This document shows positions 24,511 through 36,018 of a stretch of DNA of 64,000 nt, in pieces. Source of the DNA: Ashinkailepas kermadecensis (Eukaryota > Arthropoda > Thecostraca > Neolepadidae). The stretch covers positions 82,501-146,500 of the forward strand of contig JAOTOM010003854.1 of the NCBI GenBank assembly GCA_034440615.1, given 5' to 3'. A model generated the notes under the pieces. It was not told the DNA's origin, made no database searches, and worked only from the letters and a program-made list of their open reading frames with translations. Position 1 is the stretch's first letter. Each line of letters begins with the position of its first letter. The position numbers were made by a program, and so were the translations under genes.

Positions 24511-27500
24511 GTGAGCCGTCATAGGCTTGTCGTACCATGGAGCCGGACTTATTGACATCAGGTGAGCCGTCATAGGCTTGTCGTACCATGAACTTGTCAT
24601 GAGGGCCGGCCTTATTGACATCAGGTGAGCCGTCATAGTCTTGTCGTACCATGAACTTGTCATGAGGGCCGGCCTTATTGACATCAGGTGAGCCGTCATG
24701 GTCGTGTCGTACCATGAACTTGTCATGAGGGCCGGCCTTATTGACATCAGGTGAGCCGTCATAGTCTTGTCGTACCATGAACTTGTCATGAGGGCCGGCC
24801 TTATTGACATCAGGTGAGCCATCATAGTCTTGTCGTACCATGAACTTGTCATGAGGGCCGGCCTTATTGACATCAGGTGAGCCATCACAGTCTTGTCGTA
24901 CCATGAACTTGTCATGAGGTTCTGAAATAGTGTCGTATCATGGAGAGGCTCAACCCTGTCCCTCTGTCCCTCTGTGCTGCCATATAAACCCGAAGGTGAT
25001 AAATGGCAGTGACACAGCCAGGATTTTCCTAATGGGGGGCCGACCAAAAAACGTGACCAAACAGAACAGAAAAGAAAAGAAAAGAAAAGAAAAGAAAACA
25101 GAAAAGGCTTCGCGGCGCTCGAAGCTCGCCGAAAATTTAGGATTGGGCGTCGTGAAAATCTCAAGATGTCTCGTTTGATCTGTTGTATTTTTTGGTGAAA
25201 AGGGCGACTCTGGTAACGTATAATATGGGTGATCCTAAAAACTTAATGGGCAATGTGTTTGTTTCGTCATTATGGTATTGGCTGATGCGTGCTCACTGCT
25301 ATTGGCTGATGTGTGGTCACTGTATTGGCTGATGTGTGGTCACTGCTATTGGCTGATGTGTGGTCACTGTATTGGCTGGTGTGTGGTCACTGCTATTGGC
25401 TGGTGTGTGGTCACTGTATTGGCTGATGTGTGGTCACTGTATTGGCTGATGTGTTGTCACTGTATTGGCTGTGTGGTCACTGTATTGGCTGATGTGTGGT
25501 CATTGCTATTGGCTTATGTGTGGTCACTGTATTGGCTGATGTGTGGTCACTGTATTGGCTGATGTGTGGTCACTGTATTGGCTGATGTGTGGTCACTGCT
25601 ATTGGCTGATGTGTGGTCACTGTATTGGCTGGTGTGTGGTCACTGCTATTGGCTGTGTTGTCACTGTATTGGCTGTGTGGTCACTGTATTGGCTGTGTGG
25701 TCACTGTATTGGCTGTGTGGTCACTGTATTGGATGTGTGGTCACTGTATTGGCTGTGTGGTCACTTTATTGGCTGTGTGGTCACTGCTATTGGCTGTGTG
25801 GTCACTGCTATTGGCTGATGTGTGGTCTATTGGCTGATGTGTGGTCACTGGTATTGGCTGGTGCGTGGTCATTGCTAAGGCACATACGAATTGCACATGA
25901 GTTCCACAACTGCATACAATGCATCCTGTAATAATTCAGAGCAACTCAATTCTGAACCAGAAGTTATTACACGGGGAAAAGGTTATTACATGGGGAAAAA
26001 GTTATTACATGGGGAAAAGTTATTACATGGGGAAAAAGAGATCGGGTGGCGATTGTTCGTCCGTTTGGAGATGAATTGCGATTACCTTAGCACCGATTGT
26101 ACTTTTTAACTTGGGCATTCCCTTTAACGCCTTCAAGAACAAGATCAAGGAAGCATATCATTGCAGTCGAGGGCCATATTGTTGCCGCTGTCGTCACCAT
26201 GGCTTCACTGTCCGCCGCCAGGTTCAACTCCGGACCCAGCGAGGGCGAGGAAATCAAGTCGGGCTCGCAGTGCGACAACTTCCTGGACGTGTGCTGCCGC
26301 GCGCCGCTGACAAAGCCCGACCCGGAGTACACCGAGGAGCTGACCGAATACGAATACGTGCCCAGCTGCGGACACAGGAACCCCAACGGCATCCACGTGT
26401 CGCTCAGCGGGTTCAAGGTCAGACTGAGCTCGGCCGCAGTCGAAGGGACATAGGCGGCGTTGGCCTTCGGCGGGATCAGTCTGCGACAACCGATCGTCGG
26501 CTAGCGGTTGCTGCGGCAGTATTTTCTAGATTGGTTTCATGACATCCAGGCGCTGCGAAGCCCGAGGCATAGACATTGTCCGGTGCCAGATGGGAAGGAA
26601 ATCACGCAAATGAATGTGCTCCCATGCGACGTCACCTAAGCTTCCAGTAATCTCTCGAGATTGTGACCTTGGTTTGCAGAATGTGGAAACACGCCCCGGA
26701 CCAAACTTGGAACAATGTGCTCTTCTTGTGTATTGCCATCCAGAACATTATAATTTCCGGAAAATTGGCGTCTCCTTCTTGTTGGATGGTTCAGTGGTGC
26801 TGTTTCACAATGACTGTAGACAAGCGACTTGTTCGTAAAATGTGCAAGCCTCATTGCAAAGTACCGAACAGGAATGTCCAATGGCACGGACAGCGAAAAA
26901 GTAATCTGCGAACTGGGTGATCTACAGCTTTTCTCTCTCCATCCAGAACCACAAAACATCGGCCGAAGCCAGCTTCAGACCCAGTCCGTGTTCAGCTGGT
27001 CTTGTCATGACCAACCGTTCGTCGTGCAGCTTCTGACGGCTTGTGCCGCTGATGTGGTGAGCACCTGGGTCTCTGACCCCCACCCCGCTCCCTCCCCCCG
27101 CAGGAGAGCGAGTCGCAATTCGGAGAGTTCCCGTGGATGGCCATCGTGCTGGAGGACGAGAAGATCGACTACGACAACGTCATCCAGCGCTACGTGTGCG
27201 GCGCCTCGCTCATCCACCCGAGTGTCGTGCTGACGGGTGCCCATTGTGTGAACGGGTGAGTAAGCTGGAGCCGCGGCGGGCGCTGTTGTTGGAACTGTAG
27301 CGGCGGAGGGGGCAGCGGTGCCGGCAGTATAATGTGGAACTGTAGCGGCGGAGGGGGCAGCGGCGCCGGCAGTATAATGTGGAACTGTAGCGGCGGAGGG
27401 GGCAGCGGCGCCGGCAGTATAATGTGGAACTGTAGCGGCGGAGGGGGCAGCGGCGCCGGCAGTATAATGTGGAACTGTAGCGGCGGAGGGGGCAGCGGCG

Positions 27501-28661
27501 CCGGCAGTATAATGTGGAACTGTAGCGGCGGGAGGGGCGCGGCGGCAATATAATGAAGTTTACCTATGAAGTTATGCTAGGATGCACAGGTGTGGCATAA
27601 ATATTGTTAAATGCTGAACGAAGTAATGAATGCAGAGTGCCACTGAAAAGCAGGTTGCAGAAATCAATCTTAGGATATTCCATGTGCCAGCAAGGACCGG
27701 AGACTAAGGGATTAATGGTCAATGACATAGACAAAACATACAGTTATTATATACATACAACTTGCAACAGGTGTGTATAAAATGCATACAGATGTAACGT
27801 AACGTAACGTAACATGCAGCTGACGAAACGTTAGCGCGTTGTCAGATAGCTTCCACAACGGTCACTTTGCCTGAACCCTTCGATGCTTCGATTCTTGCAA
27901 TTGCAGAGCACGAGCATGGCAGACGGCAAGGCCGGACCACTTTTAAATGTGTGATCGCTCACTGAGATAGACCACGCCGAGGTCTTCTATGACAACGATC
28001 CTACGTCGTCCGCAGGAAGGACGCCAGCAAGCTGCTGGTGCGCCTGGGCGACTGGGACACCAAACACGAGAAGGAGCTGTTCGCGCACGAGCAGCACTCG
28101 GTGGTGCACATCGAGGTGCACGAGCACTTCCACAGCGCCGCCCTGCACAACGACGTGGCGCTGCTCTTCCTGTCGGAGCCGGTGGAGCTGAAGCAGCACA
28201 TCGACACGCTGTGTCTGCCCGAGCCCAACGAGGACTTCGACTACGCAGAATGCGTGGCCACCGGCTTCGGCAAGGACAAGTTCCACGGCGGCAGCTACCA
28301 GAACATCATGAAGCAGGTGGACCTGAACATCGTGCCGCACAAGGAGTGCAAGAAGAAGCTGCGCTCAACCCGGCTGGGCAGGTGGTTCCGGCTGCACAAG
28401 TCGTTCACCTGTGCCGGAGGAGAAGAGGGTGTGGACACTTGTCGGGGAGACGGAGGCTCGCCGCTGGCCTGCCCCAGCAAAAGCGACCCAGAGAAATACG
28501 TTCAGGTTGGTATTGTCGCCTGGGGCATAGGCTGCGGCGAGCACGGCATTCCGGGCGTATACGCTAGCGTGCCGAAGCTAGTCACCTGGGTGAACGAGAA
28601 GATCGTCGAGAATATCAAAGTGCAGAAGCCGAAGGTGCTCTACGCTGCGCCGCCCATATAA
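22493..28661 (+). CDS. SPH1: clip-domain serine protease homologue with Ala/Ser-rich region
   Basis: Coding exons are 22493-24510, 26222-26417, 27104-27255 and 28016-28661. Phases match at every junction (2, 0, 2) and give 1003 residues. The start was chosen for the good context (gcgaccATG) and the hydrophobic signal peptide (residues 1-16). Residues 45-135 are Ser-rich and acidic; residues 140-600 hold Ala/Ser/Gly repeats. The clip domain has Cys 649, 651, 657, 690, 697 and 698. The protease-like domain starts near 739. His785 (TGAHC) and Asp835 (NDVALL) are kept, but Gly935 replaces the catalytic Ser (GDGGSPL), so the protein should be inactive. This matches PPAF-II/masquerade-type homologues, which are secreted cofactors in prophenoloxidase activation. 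The role in this species is inferred. SPH2 is convergent on the other strand. Confidence 0.9.
22890..24330 (+). repeat. coding repeat, 108 bp/36 residues, about 11 units
   Basis: Within SPH1 exon 1 a 36-residue unit repeats: three Ala/Ser/Gly blocks (such as GSAASSAAA and [10 protein letters not shown]) followed by an acidic GGESEDLG. Ten units keep GGESE and the eleventh is GDDDEELG, with more irregular copies on both sides. One unit carries a 15-bp insertion (about 23270-23284). Period, frame and acidic punctuation are conserved despite silent changes such as GCC/GCT and GCG/GCC, which supports selection on the protein. Composition recalls silk- or mucin-like structural segments. Confidence 0.92.
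24491..24905 (+). repeat. tandem array of the SPH1 exon-1 donor site, 7 copies
   Basis: The last exon bases plus the first intron bases are tandemly repeated with a 63-bp period; the first step is 51 bp. Potential GT donors lie at 24511, 24562, 24625, 24688, 24751, 24814 and 24877, each in the identical context CATCAG|GTGAGCC. Only the first joins exon 2 without a stop. All lie at the start of intron 1. Confidence 0.95.
25050..25100. repeat. (AAAAG)n simple repeat in SPH1 intron 1
   Basis: Six or so gaaaa/aaaag units lie in a row. Just upstream, cagccaggattttcctaatg resembles the start of the MITE interiors seen elsewhere. Confidence 0.85.
25268..25872. repeat. 22-24-bp minisatellite in SPH1 intron 1
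   Basis: About 27 copies of a unit like ggtcactgtattggctgatg plus tgt. Shorter variants lack the gat, and some have an extra c (ctgctattgg). ATTGG, the reverse of a CCAAT box, recurs in every copy. Confidence 0.93.
25964..26037. repeat. 18-bp tandem repeat, 4 copies
   Basis: Units of gttattacatggggaaaa lie back to back in intron 1 of SPH1, about 185 bp before exon 2. Confidence 0.9.
26222..26417 (+). CDS. SPH1 coding exon 2: second half of clip and linker
   Basis: The acceptor tccgccgccag ends at 26221 and the donor is AAG|GTCAGA at 26418. One base completes Arg673; 65 codons follow. The exon carries clip Cys690 and the VCC pair (697, 698), then a linker with SCGHRNPNG (Cys722), the conserved cysteine that links to the protease domain in this family. 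The donor is a weak GTCAGA, but phase and homology support it. Confidence 0.85.
27104..27255 (+). CDS. SPH1 coding exon 3: start of protease-like domain
   Basis: The acceptor is a strong pyrimidine tract, ccctccccccgcag. The exon starts [12 protein letters not shown], equivalent to the region around the activation site, and runs to TGAHCVNG with His785. The donor is AACGG|GTGAGT at 27256. The exon has no Arg/Lys-Ile-Val-Gly-Gly cleavage sequence, a usual state in non-catalytic homologues. Confidence 0.9.
27288..27550. repeat. 45-bp GC-rich minisatellite in SPH1 intron 3
   Basis: Nearly six copies of a unit containing ggaactgtagcggcggaggg, then a ggcagcggcgccggcag segment and tataatgt. It begins only about 30 bp after the exon-3 donor. 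Confidence 0.95.
27551..28015. other. rest of SPH1 intron 3
   Basis: Unremarkable A/T-rich intron with a short acgta repeat at 27797-27812 (gtaacgtaacgtaacgtaac). Confidence 0.6.
28016..28661 (+). CDS. SPH1 coding exon 4: rest of protease-like domain
   Basis: The acceptor ctacgtcgtccgcag ends at 28015. The first base completes Gly789, then [15 protein letters not shown]. The exon holds Asp835, the ATGFG segment, the Cys pairs and [10 protein letters not shown], with Gly935 where Ser would be. The VAWGIGCG segment and a C-terminal helix ([11 protein letters not shown]) follow. TAA lies at 28659-28661. High GC and strong G/C at third positions contrast with the flanking DNA. Confidence 0.93.
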
Positions 28662-28920
28662 AAATCGATGCTGGCGAAGAGGGCGATTCTTCGCGAGCAA
28701 GAGAGAAAGAAGGCGTTTGGTGCGGGGAATCGGTGGCGTGAAGTTGACTCGGGCTACAGCGATACAAGTGGTGGGGGTAGCAGAAGAGGTTCATAGGAGT
28801 ATCCGTTGGCAGCGATGGCTATTTAGCAGATTCGGAGTACCAAAACAGATGACGTCACTCTTTTGACAGGAGGCTGTTCTTTTACACTGGCGACAAACAA
28901 TGGTGAGTTATCATGACATG

Positions 28921-28926
28921 AATAAA
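28921..28926 (+). terminator. polyadenylation signal candidate for SPH1
   Basis: AATAAA lies 260 bp after the SPH1 stop. It is the first consensus hexamer downstream. Confidence 0.5.
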
Positions 28927-29574
28927 ATAGGATCATCAGAGTGCAGGTGTTTTTGTTCGATGGATATCCATACATCCTGGCAGCCAGTGCAGCCAGAGTA
29001 TTTTGGGTGTTGATATTTCGGTTTCTTTTGTGTTGTGGAATTGTTTGGGCCGGTACTGAGCGAATCCGGCCTCGACACTGTATGCCTGCGAACACGAAGC
29101 AGGGGCGCAGCCAGAACTTATTTTCGGGATGGTGACATGTCTGAGCCAATATCTGTTAACAAAAATGCCTGTCAGTTTGAATTCATTTCTTCTATTTTTT
29201 CATCAGTTCAGTTCTCTTATTTCATTGCGATCATGGCGTCAACTAGCTGCTGTACATTGACCCGTGCTTGCCAGTGGTATCGAAATAATTTTGAGGTTGA
29301 GGGGCACGTATTCGAGTTGCCCACAGAGTGTATATACCCTCCTGCCCACATACGCCCATCGTGTATGCGGATGACATCTCAGCGTGTAGCAGTCACGCAT
29401 TGCACATTTGTGGGCTAAATATTGTTTTCAACCACGGTGAAGCTGTGGAAGAATTGAAATTATATGCCGAAGCCGATGGTGTCCGAGGTCACTGATTTTG
29501 TGATGTCCTACATTTGTATATTTTGAGTTGTATGCGTACATTTAGTGTCGTTGCCAGGTGACATGGAGAGCTGA
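28927..29574. other. intergenic spacer
   Basis: No gene is seen. A fragment at 29099-29140 (caggggcgcagccagaactt) resembles the MITE terminus family. Confidence 0.4.
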
Positions 29575-29957
29575 GCTGACACACAGGGCCTCTGAGCTGG
29601 AGAATAGGGCCTCTGAGCTGGAGAATAGGGCCTCTGAGCTGAAGAATAGGGCCTCTGAGCTGAAGAATAGGGCCTCTGAGCTGAAGAATAGGGCCTCTGA
29701 GCTGAAGAATAGGGCCTCTGAGCTGAAGAATAGGGCCTCTGAGCTGAAGAATAGGGCCTCTGAGCTGAAGAATAGGGCCTCTGAGCTGAAGAATAGGGCC
29801 TCTGAGCTGGAGAATAGGGCCTCTGAGCTGAAGAATAGGGCCTCTGAGCTGACACATAGGGCCTCTGAGCTGAAGAATAGGGCCTCTGAGCTGAAGAATA
29901 GGGCCTCTGAGCTGAAGAATAGGGCCTCTGAGCTGAAGAATAGGGCCCCTGAGCTGA
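29575..29957. repeat. 21-bp minisatellite, about 18 copies
   Basis: A homogeneous array of gcctctgagctgaagaatag plus g. Variants with ctggagaat and gacacat occur at the ends and in the middle. More diverged relatives (gagctga/gaatgagacagccc) continue to about 30250. Confidence 0.95.
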
Positions 29958-30269
29958 CATAAAACCTCTGACTTTAAACATGGGGTCCCTGAGCTGATTC
30001 GCTGAATGAGACAGCCCAGAGCTAACTGAGAAAGCCCCAGCTGACGAAGAGGACCCGTGAGGTGAATGAGACAGCCCCAGAGCCAGCGGATAAGGCCCTG
30101 AGCTGACGTAGAGTGCCCGTGAGCTGAATGCGACAGTTCCATGAGCAGGGAGGGTCCCTGATCTCATGAAGAGCTCCCCTAAGCCAAAAGAACGGGCCAC
30201 TGAACATATGGTCCCATATCTGAAGAACAGGGCGCTTGAGCTGACAGCCTGACAGGGGTGGGGGCGAAC

Positions 30270-30375
30270 GGAGCGAGAGGAGCCATGTCAGTCAGAGGAG
30301 CCATGTCATGTCATGTCATGTCAGAGGAGCCATGTCATGTCAGAGGAGCCGATTAAGAGCCGATTAAGAGAGACC
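30270..30375. repeat. short repeats, gaggagccatgtcatgtca
   Basis: Three or four copies of agaggagccatgtcatgtc with internal catgt duplications, followed by two gagccgattaa units. Confidence 0.75.
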
Positions 30376-33159
30376 ATTAGCTGATGAGGACGGCCCTGTG
30401 TCGACAGCAGCGGCCGCTGCCCGAGGAGATTCCCCCAGCGGGTGAAGAGGGATCCTAGTCCGTGAAGAGGGCCTCTGAACAGTTGGGGGCATAAGTGGGA
30501 GAGGGGGCTCCTGAACCGACGCAGGGGCCCCAAGCTGATGGAGATGTTCCATATTCGGCAGTGGATCGCTGGAAGACCTCCTCTAAATAGGCCTAGGACC
30601 CCACTATATAGATATGGAAGCTGCCATGCCTGGTATTGTGGTTCCCAAACCTGGCATTGTGGTTCCCATACCGAAACCAACATATCACACGGAGTCTTAA
30701 GTTCAACCTGAGTGTGATATTTTGGTTGAGGCTCACTTGATATTTTCTTACGCTCTACTTTCCCATACAATGTTTCCACTCGGAATGAAATCTAACTTAA
30801 GGACGGGATAATCTTCAACTTTCTGATTTATGAAATATCACGGTTAGAAACCTGGCCAACTTGAAGATTGTCATTTGATAACGGCCCCGGTTGCACCTAT
30901 GAGAGACCCATGATCGAGGGTGGGGTTTCTTATGCCATTGGTGGGACCTGGGACCACCATTTTTTCCTCGGCCCCACCAAGCTTTTGCTTTCTTAACATG
31001 GTTCCCTATGGGATGGGCTCCACCAACCAAACTTCCAGCACTAATTGCCTACATACATTGGGTTCGGCCCCACTAATAATGTTGGGAACATCTCCACCAA
31101 CGCCCATGCGTTCACCATTGGTCTCGGTGAACCCCACCATAAACGTGGCGTGTGAACCCCACCTGGAACATAAACGTGGCGTGTGACCTCACCATAACGT
31201 GAACATAAACGTAGCGACGTGTCTGCCTTGGTGCGAATCGCACGGACAAATGACTCAGCTGGCCGGGTTGTGTCTCATCTCCCACTCCCTCCCGCTCTGT
31301 AGAAGTCTGCCATTCTGGGCCGACCTCAGTGGTCCCATTTTGGAAGCCTATGGCGAAGCCTATGGTGCTTACCCTTGGTACCCACCTATTGGTACGCACC
31401 TCTTCGGGTGACAACCGCTCCATGGTAGTCTGCCGAGAGCAACCGTAGACCGTCCACACAACGAATGGCCCACCAGATACCACGCAAGCCATTAGGAGCT
31501 CCAACACGTATTAGGACCCTCCAAAACGCACCGGGTTCCGAAAAAGGCGACAGGGATTTAAATTGTGTCTCTACCCTAAATAACCGCACTGGGAGGCCGA
31601 AAAGGAAACCCGGGGATCCTCAAAACGCGCCAGGAGCCTGAAAACACACCGTGGCCACAGAGAAGACCCGTAAAAAAGGACTGGTGATCGCAAAAAGTTG
31701 CATGGTCATAACAAAAACCGCTTGGGCAGTTAAAACACATCGGGGCGTTGGAAAGCGCGACGGTCCATAAAACAATGTTAGGCCACAAACGAAAAAAGTA
31801 ATTAAACACGTCGGGACTAAAAAACGCGTTCGGGGACTAAAGGATTTCTCAGGGCCCTAAAGCATAGCAGTAGACGAAAAACGAAACGGGTCCCAAAAAG
31901 AAACCAAACCAGCGCGAGTCTTGGTTCGGTAGCCAGTCTGGCAGCATATTCAAACAAAAAGATGAGATACATTAAACTTGAGAGAGGAACCCGGATTTCT
32001 TTTCCATCGGAAAATGTGGGAAGAAGAGAAATAGTTTCGACGTGACTTAACCTAACCTAACCTAACCGAATTTTCCGACCAAACCCCCGACACCAAGCAT
32101 TGCATGACATCAAGTAAGGCACACGACCATAATATGACAGCAAATATCAAAATGTAAAGAGCCAAACAGAAACCGCAGGGATCACAGAAACGCATGAAGC
32201 ATGGCGAATGCGACAAATGCTCAAGGCGAGTGTGCACGTGCGCGAACGTAAACATTGCGACAATCGGACGTTATGGACTGAAATGCGTGAAGTTGAAATA
32301 TATTGCAGTTTGATTATTTGTACAGGTGTAATTTTACCAGTGCAAGCTAATTTGTCAAGAGGTACCACAAAAAGCCCTTTGAAAAGGGAGTGGGATTTGA
32401 AATCCGGTGACATACAAACGATGGTGGAAGGTTGGGCTCCCTTAACAGAAGATTGTGTTGTCATGATTCAGTTTAATGAACCTCCTTGAAAAAATAGTGC
32501 TCGAAATCCAGTGGCTTTTAAACATACGGGCAGGTAGGGCACCTCTAAATCTGTTTGCACTCCCCCTGGCGCAAATCTTAGGTACACTACTGGTGGTAGG
32601 GGTGGGCCAGCGCCGAAAGCCCCCCCCCCCCAGCCCCAGCAGGTGGGCTAGCTCCACCAGTGAGTACAATGCATTCCAAATAAACGCTTTCGTTAATCTA
32701 GCGATGGTCGCACACCCTGTGCATGTTATGAGACGAAAGCGCAATATTTGGTGGTATCTGCCGGAGGCTTTCCTCATTCAAGAGTGTTTCAGAGCAGTGA
32801 TAGAGCTGTTTTAACTTTAAAATGCAAGCTTGAATATAAATGCTCAGTATAATTTGAGCCACCCATGCAATTTTGTTCCGGTTTTCAGTTTTGCTATTTT
32901 CCAATTGATTAGGGCATCACTTTGTACTACAATAATGCGTAAAATATCTTCCACTTCTACTCAGGTGAGGCCCTGCCTTCAGTTGCTCGAAATCCGGGAC
33001 ATATTGGCGGGACGGAGAAAGACAATGATCCAGTAAATGTATCTAGAATGATAACTGCAATGGTGTTCCATATCTTGTAACAGTGGCACGCACAGCTGTA
33101 GAAGTGAACTGACCTGTACTAACATGACTTGGGAAAAAGGGAAACTGAATTAGCTGCTT
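30376..33159. other. unannotated 2.8-kb intergenic stretch
   Basis: No exon is recognised. A short TTAGG-type run (cctaacctaacctaacc) lies at about 32049-32066. Between 31000 and 31200, accccac and aaacgtggcgtgtga pieces are duplicated. Confidence 0.4.
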
Positions 33160-33163
33160 TTAA

Positions 33164-34000
33164 CCCTCGCCAGTTTTCGGCATTTTACCACCTTCGGCCG
33201 TATAGTTGGTACGACCCCCCCCCTGGCGATTCGAAACCGTGCATGTTACGAAAACGAACCAAATATGAAAGTTATAGATTCGGCCGAGATCTCGGGATTG
33301 GAATTCAGTATGACCTTCTAAGGTCAATGGTTGACCTTCCAGGTCAGATCAAAGGTCTAAAATTGATTTTTTTTTCCCGAAGAAAATCGTCAGTTATATC
33401 GAAACTACTGTCTAAATATGCACGACATGGCCGGAAACATGTTTATTGGGACCTTGCGAACATGACGACATGTGACACGATGTGATCGGACCAATATGTC
33501 ATGCACCAAATGAGGTCAAAGCCGTGACCCCAAATATCCAACGTTTTTAAGAGTGGTTCCAATTTCGAAGTTTAGAGTTCCCCAGGGTAAAAATGGACGC
33601 TGAATTCGAATTCAGCACGAAAAATTACCGTAGGTCAGCTAAAAGGTCGGAAGGTCAAACGAGGTCAACCGAGGTCACCGATTTTGGAACATTATTTTTC
33701 CAATGGGAACCCATCTGGGCATTGCAAAATTGCATTGCAAAACACATAATACCAGTCGATGTAGGCAACAATGTCATGTTTAGGTGCGATAATCACGTAT
33801 TTGTTGAAAACTGCTCGGAGGTGCTCCCTTTTATGACCTCATAACTCTGTGACCTGACATGCCCTCCAAAAAACAATTTCAGCAAAAGTCGTCAAAAGGT
33901 TGCCCCAGAGGGTACTGAAAATCTCAGAGCGATCCGTTCATCGGTTTGGAAGGAATACACAAAAAACCTTGGGGGGTCCCCCCCCCTATACGGGCGAGGG
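33164..34000 (+). mobile_element. piggyBac-like non-autonomous element, copy C
   Basis: This 837-bp copy is flanked by TTAA at 33160-33163 and 34001-34004 and has the same CCCTCGCC inverted ends as copies A and B. It is nearly colinear with copy B, with small deletions (for example near 33205 and 33370). The AGGTCA triple direct repeat with 4-bp spacers is kept at about 33651-33676. Confidence 0.8.
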
Positions 34001-34004
34001 TTAA

Positions 34005-35029
34005 TAAATATTGGTGAAGCTCGGGTTTAATGTTAAATCCAACATTACAGTGACTCGGGGCGTGGAAGGATGTTGAACGACTCGAGCCCCGAGCAAGATC
34101 ATAACCTCTTGCGGTGTCTCAATCACTCTTGGAAGCTGGAGACCTCCACCCACCACCAGTAATTTCGGCTTTTAACTTACTACCTGAAGGGAAACCTCCT
34201 CTATTTTTTGCATCACCAAGTCTATTACCGCCAGCTTCCCCCACAGAGTACTTTTGTCCGAAGTTCCTCCCGTGCCATAAATGTTCATGGAGCACCATTG
34301 TTTACACGCATAGTGTCATAGTGTCATAGTGTCATAGTGTCATATGTATAATAAGGCACGGACAAGGGTGCTGTGAAGCATAGCAATCTCAGCTTGTCTT
34401 CACCCCTTAGCTTTATTGCAACTGATTTTGTCGGAGTTATTTTTTCAGCTTGCGTATCAATTCAAACTAGGCAGATGCTGGTGATAACCATAGATGTCTG
34501 CTTTAAATCTAGGCACAGGCTTCGTAAAAATATCCTCCGAATTTTCTTGCGCATGTCCCCACTGCGACGTCATCAACCGTCGTCGGTCTCAGGGGGGGTC
34601 CTGGTAGCCGTCGCTCTCAGGTTGTACCGTGAGAGTGGCCTAATGAATAGACGCACGCACGAACTTCGAATAGCTTCTGGTGCATCTGTTGTGCATATCT
34701 CGTACAAACTTCAGACCAAGATCATGTAAGGTCATTGACCTGGAACTGGTCAAAAAGGCTAATGCTCCAAAATTTTCGGAGTGTCACCATTCAGAATAGT
34801 TACAACTTACAACACAACACCAAACCCAGTGGTGAAGTCGAATCTCGGTGTATATCGATCAAGTAGGCGCATTTTTGTGATTTCGCAACCGCGCGCCTTC
34901 TAGCACGCATTAATGTATTGACCTAAATTGATTTCGGATGGGGTACATTCACAAACTTGCATTACCAAGCCCAAAAAAAAAGAAGAGTCGTCCTTCCTTG
35001 GAACTGAACTTGAAACCTCGGAACGCGAA
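34005..35029. other. unannotated intergenic spacer
   Basis: No gene is seen. Four tandem agtgtcat units lie at 34313-34343. Confidence 0.4.
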
Positions 35030-35250
35030 CACAAGTCGAGCGCGACACCCCTGCGCCATCGAGACGGATGGTGCGTGCCACCTACGGCTCGGGATGTAGT
35101 GTAAGTCGAGCACGACACACCCCTGTACCATCGAGACGGATGGTGCGTGCCACCTACGGCTCGGGGTGTAGTGCAGGTCGAGCACGACAAACCCTGCGCT
35201 ATTGGGACGGATAGTAGGTGCCACCTGCGGCTCGGGGTGTAGTGTGCCCT
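35030..35250. repeat. tandem repeat of about 70 bp, 3 copies
   Basis: Diverged copies start at roughly 35032, 35103 and 35174. Each contains a gtcgagcacgaca segment, ttgggacggat or tcgagacggat, and gtgccacctacggctcgggg. Confidence 0.85.
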
Positions 35251-35654
35251 GCCCGAGCACGGGAATGCCGCCGTCGCGATCCTTCTTTGAAAGAAACAAG
35301 ATCGTGAGTACTTGAGAAGAAATGTTGTGAATAAATGTTGTGATGGTTGGTAAATATGAAAATGAAAACAGTACGCGTAGCTAAGTGGGACACGTAGAAA
35401 TTGAAATGTTGTTGGCACCGTATCCGAGCACTATTGGTTGGAAATTGGCAGCCAACGGAAATGACGCCGCAAACCTTTGTTCAGTGAGCAAAGACTGAGC
35501 ACACTTTAGGAAAATCATTGGGATGCAAAGTGGTAAAAGGATAGTTAAAAGAAAACACTTGGCACCGAATGAAAACGTAGGACGCGAAATGCCGCACAGA
35601 AAAGTTCTTACTGTTTCAAAAGCGTGACGGTCAGGTCGAGCCGGACCAGGCCAC

Positions 35655-36018
35655 TCACACGAACGTTCGCACACCAGGCACACCGAACACTCGCTCAGAC
35701 TTCGCCCCGGCACCAGGCACACCGAACACTCGCACCAGGCACACCGAACACTCGCTCAGACTTCGCCCCGGCACCAGGCACACCGAACACTCGCACCAGG
35801 CACACCGAACACTCGCCCAGACCGCCCCGGACACTCGCACAGACTTCGCCCCGGCACCAGGCACACCGAACACTCGCACCAGGCACACCGAACACTCGCA
35901 CCAGGCACACCGAACACTCGCTCAGACTTCGCCCCGGCACCAGGCACACCGAACACTCGCTCAAACTTCGCCCCGGCACCAGGCACACCGGACACTCGCT
36001 CAAACTTCGCCTCGGCAC
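35655..36018. repeat. compound minisatellite, about 19 + 22 bp modules
   Basis: Two modules alternate: caccaggcacaccgaacact and a cgctcagacttcgccccgg segment. Some modules occur singly, others doubled. The module order is irregular, as expected for unequal exchange. Confidence 0.92.

Noticed and set aside
22774..24524. Other-frame and minus-strand frames over SPH1 exon 1
   Set aside because: They are shadows of the real exon. Only the plus frame starting at 22493 has a signal peptide, repeat punctuation and the clip cysteines that continue into exon 2.
28038..28661. Stand-alone gene starting at the ATG inside SPH1 exon 4
   Set aside because: The upstream acceptor, matching phase and homology show it is the last exon of SPH1, not a separate start.
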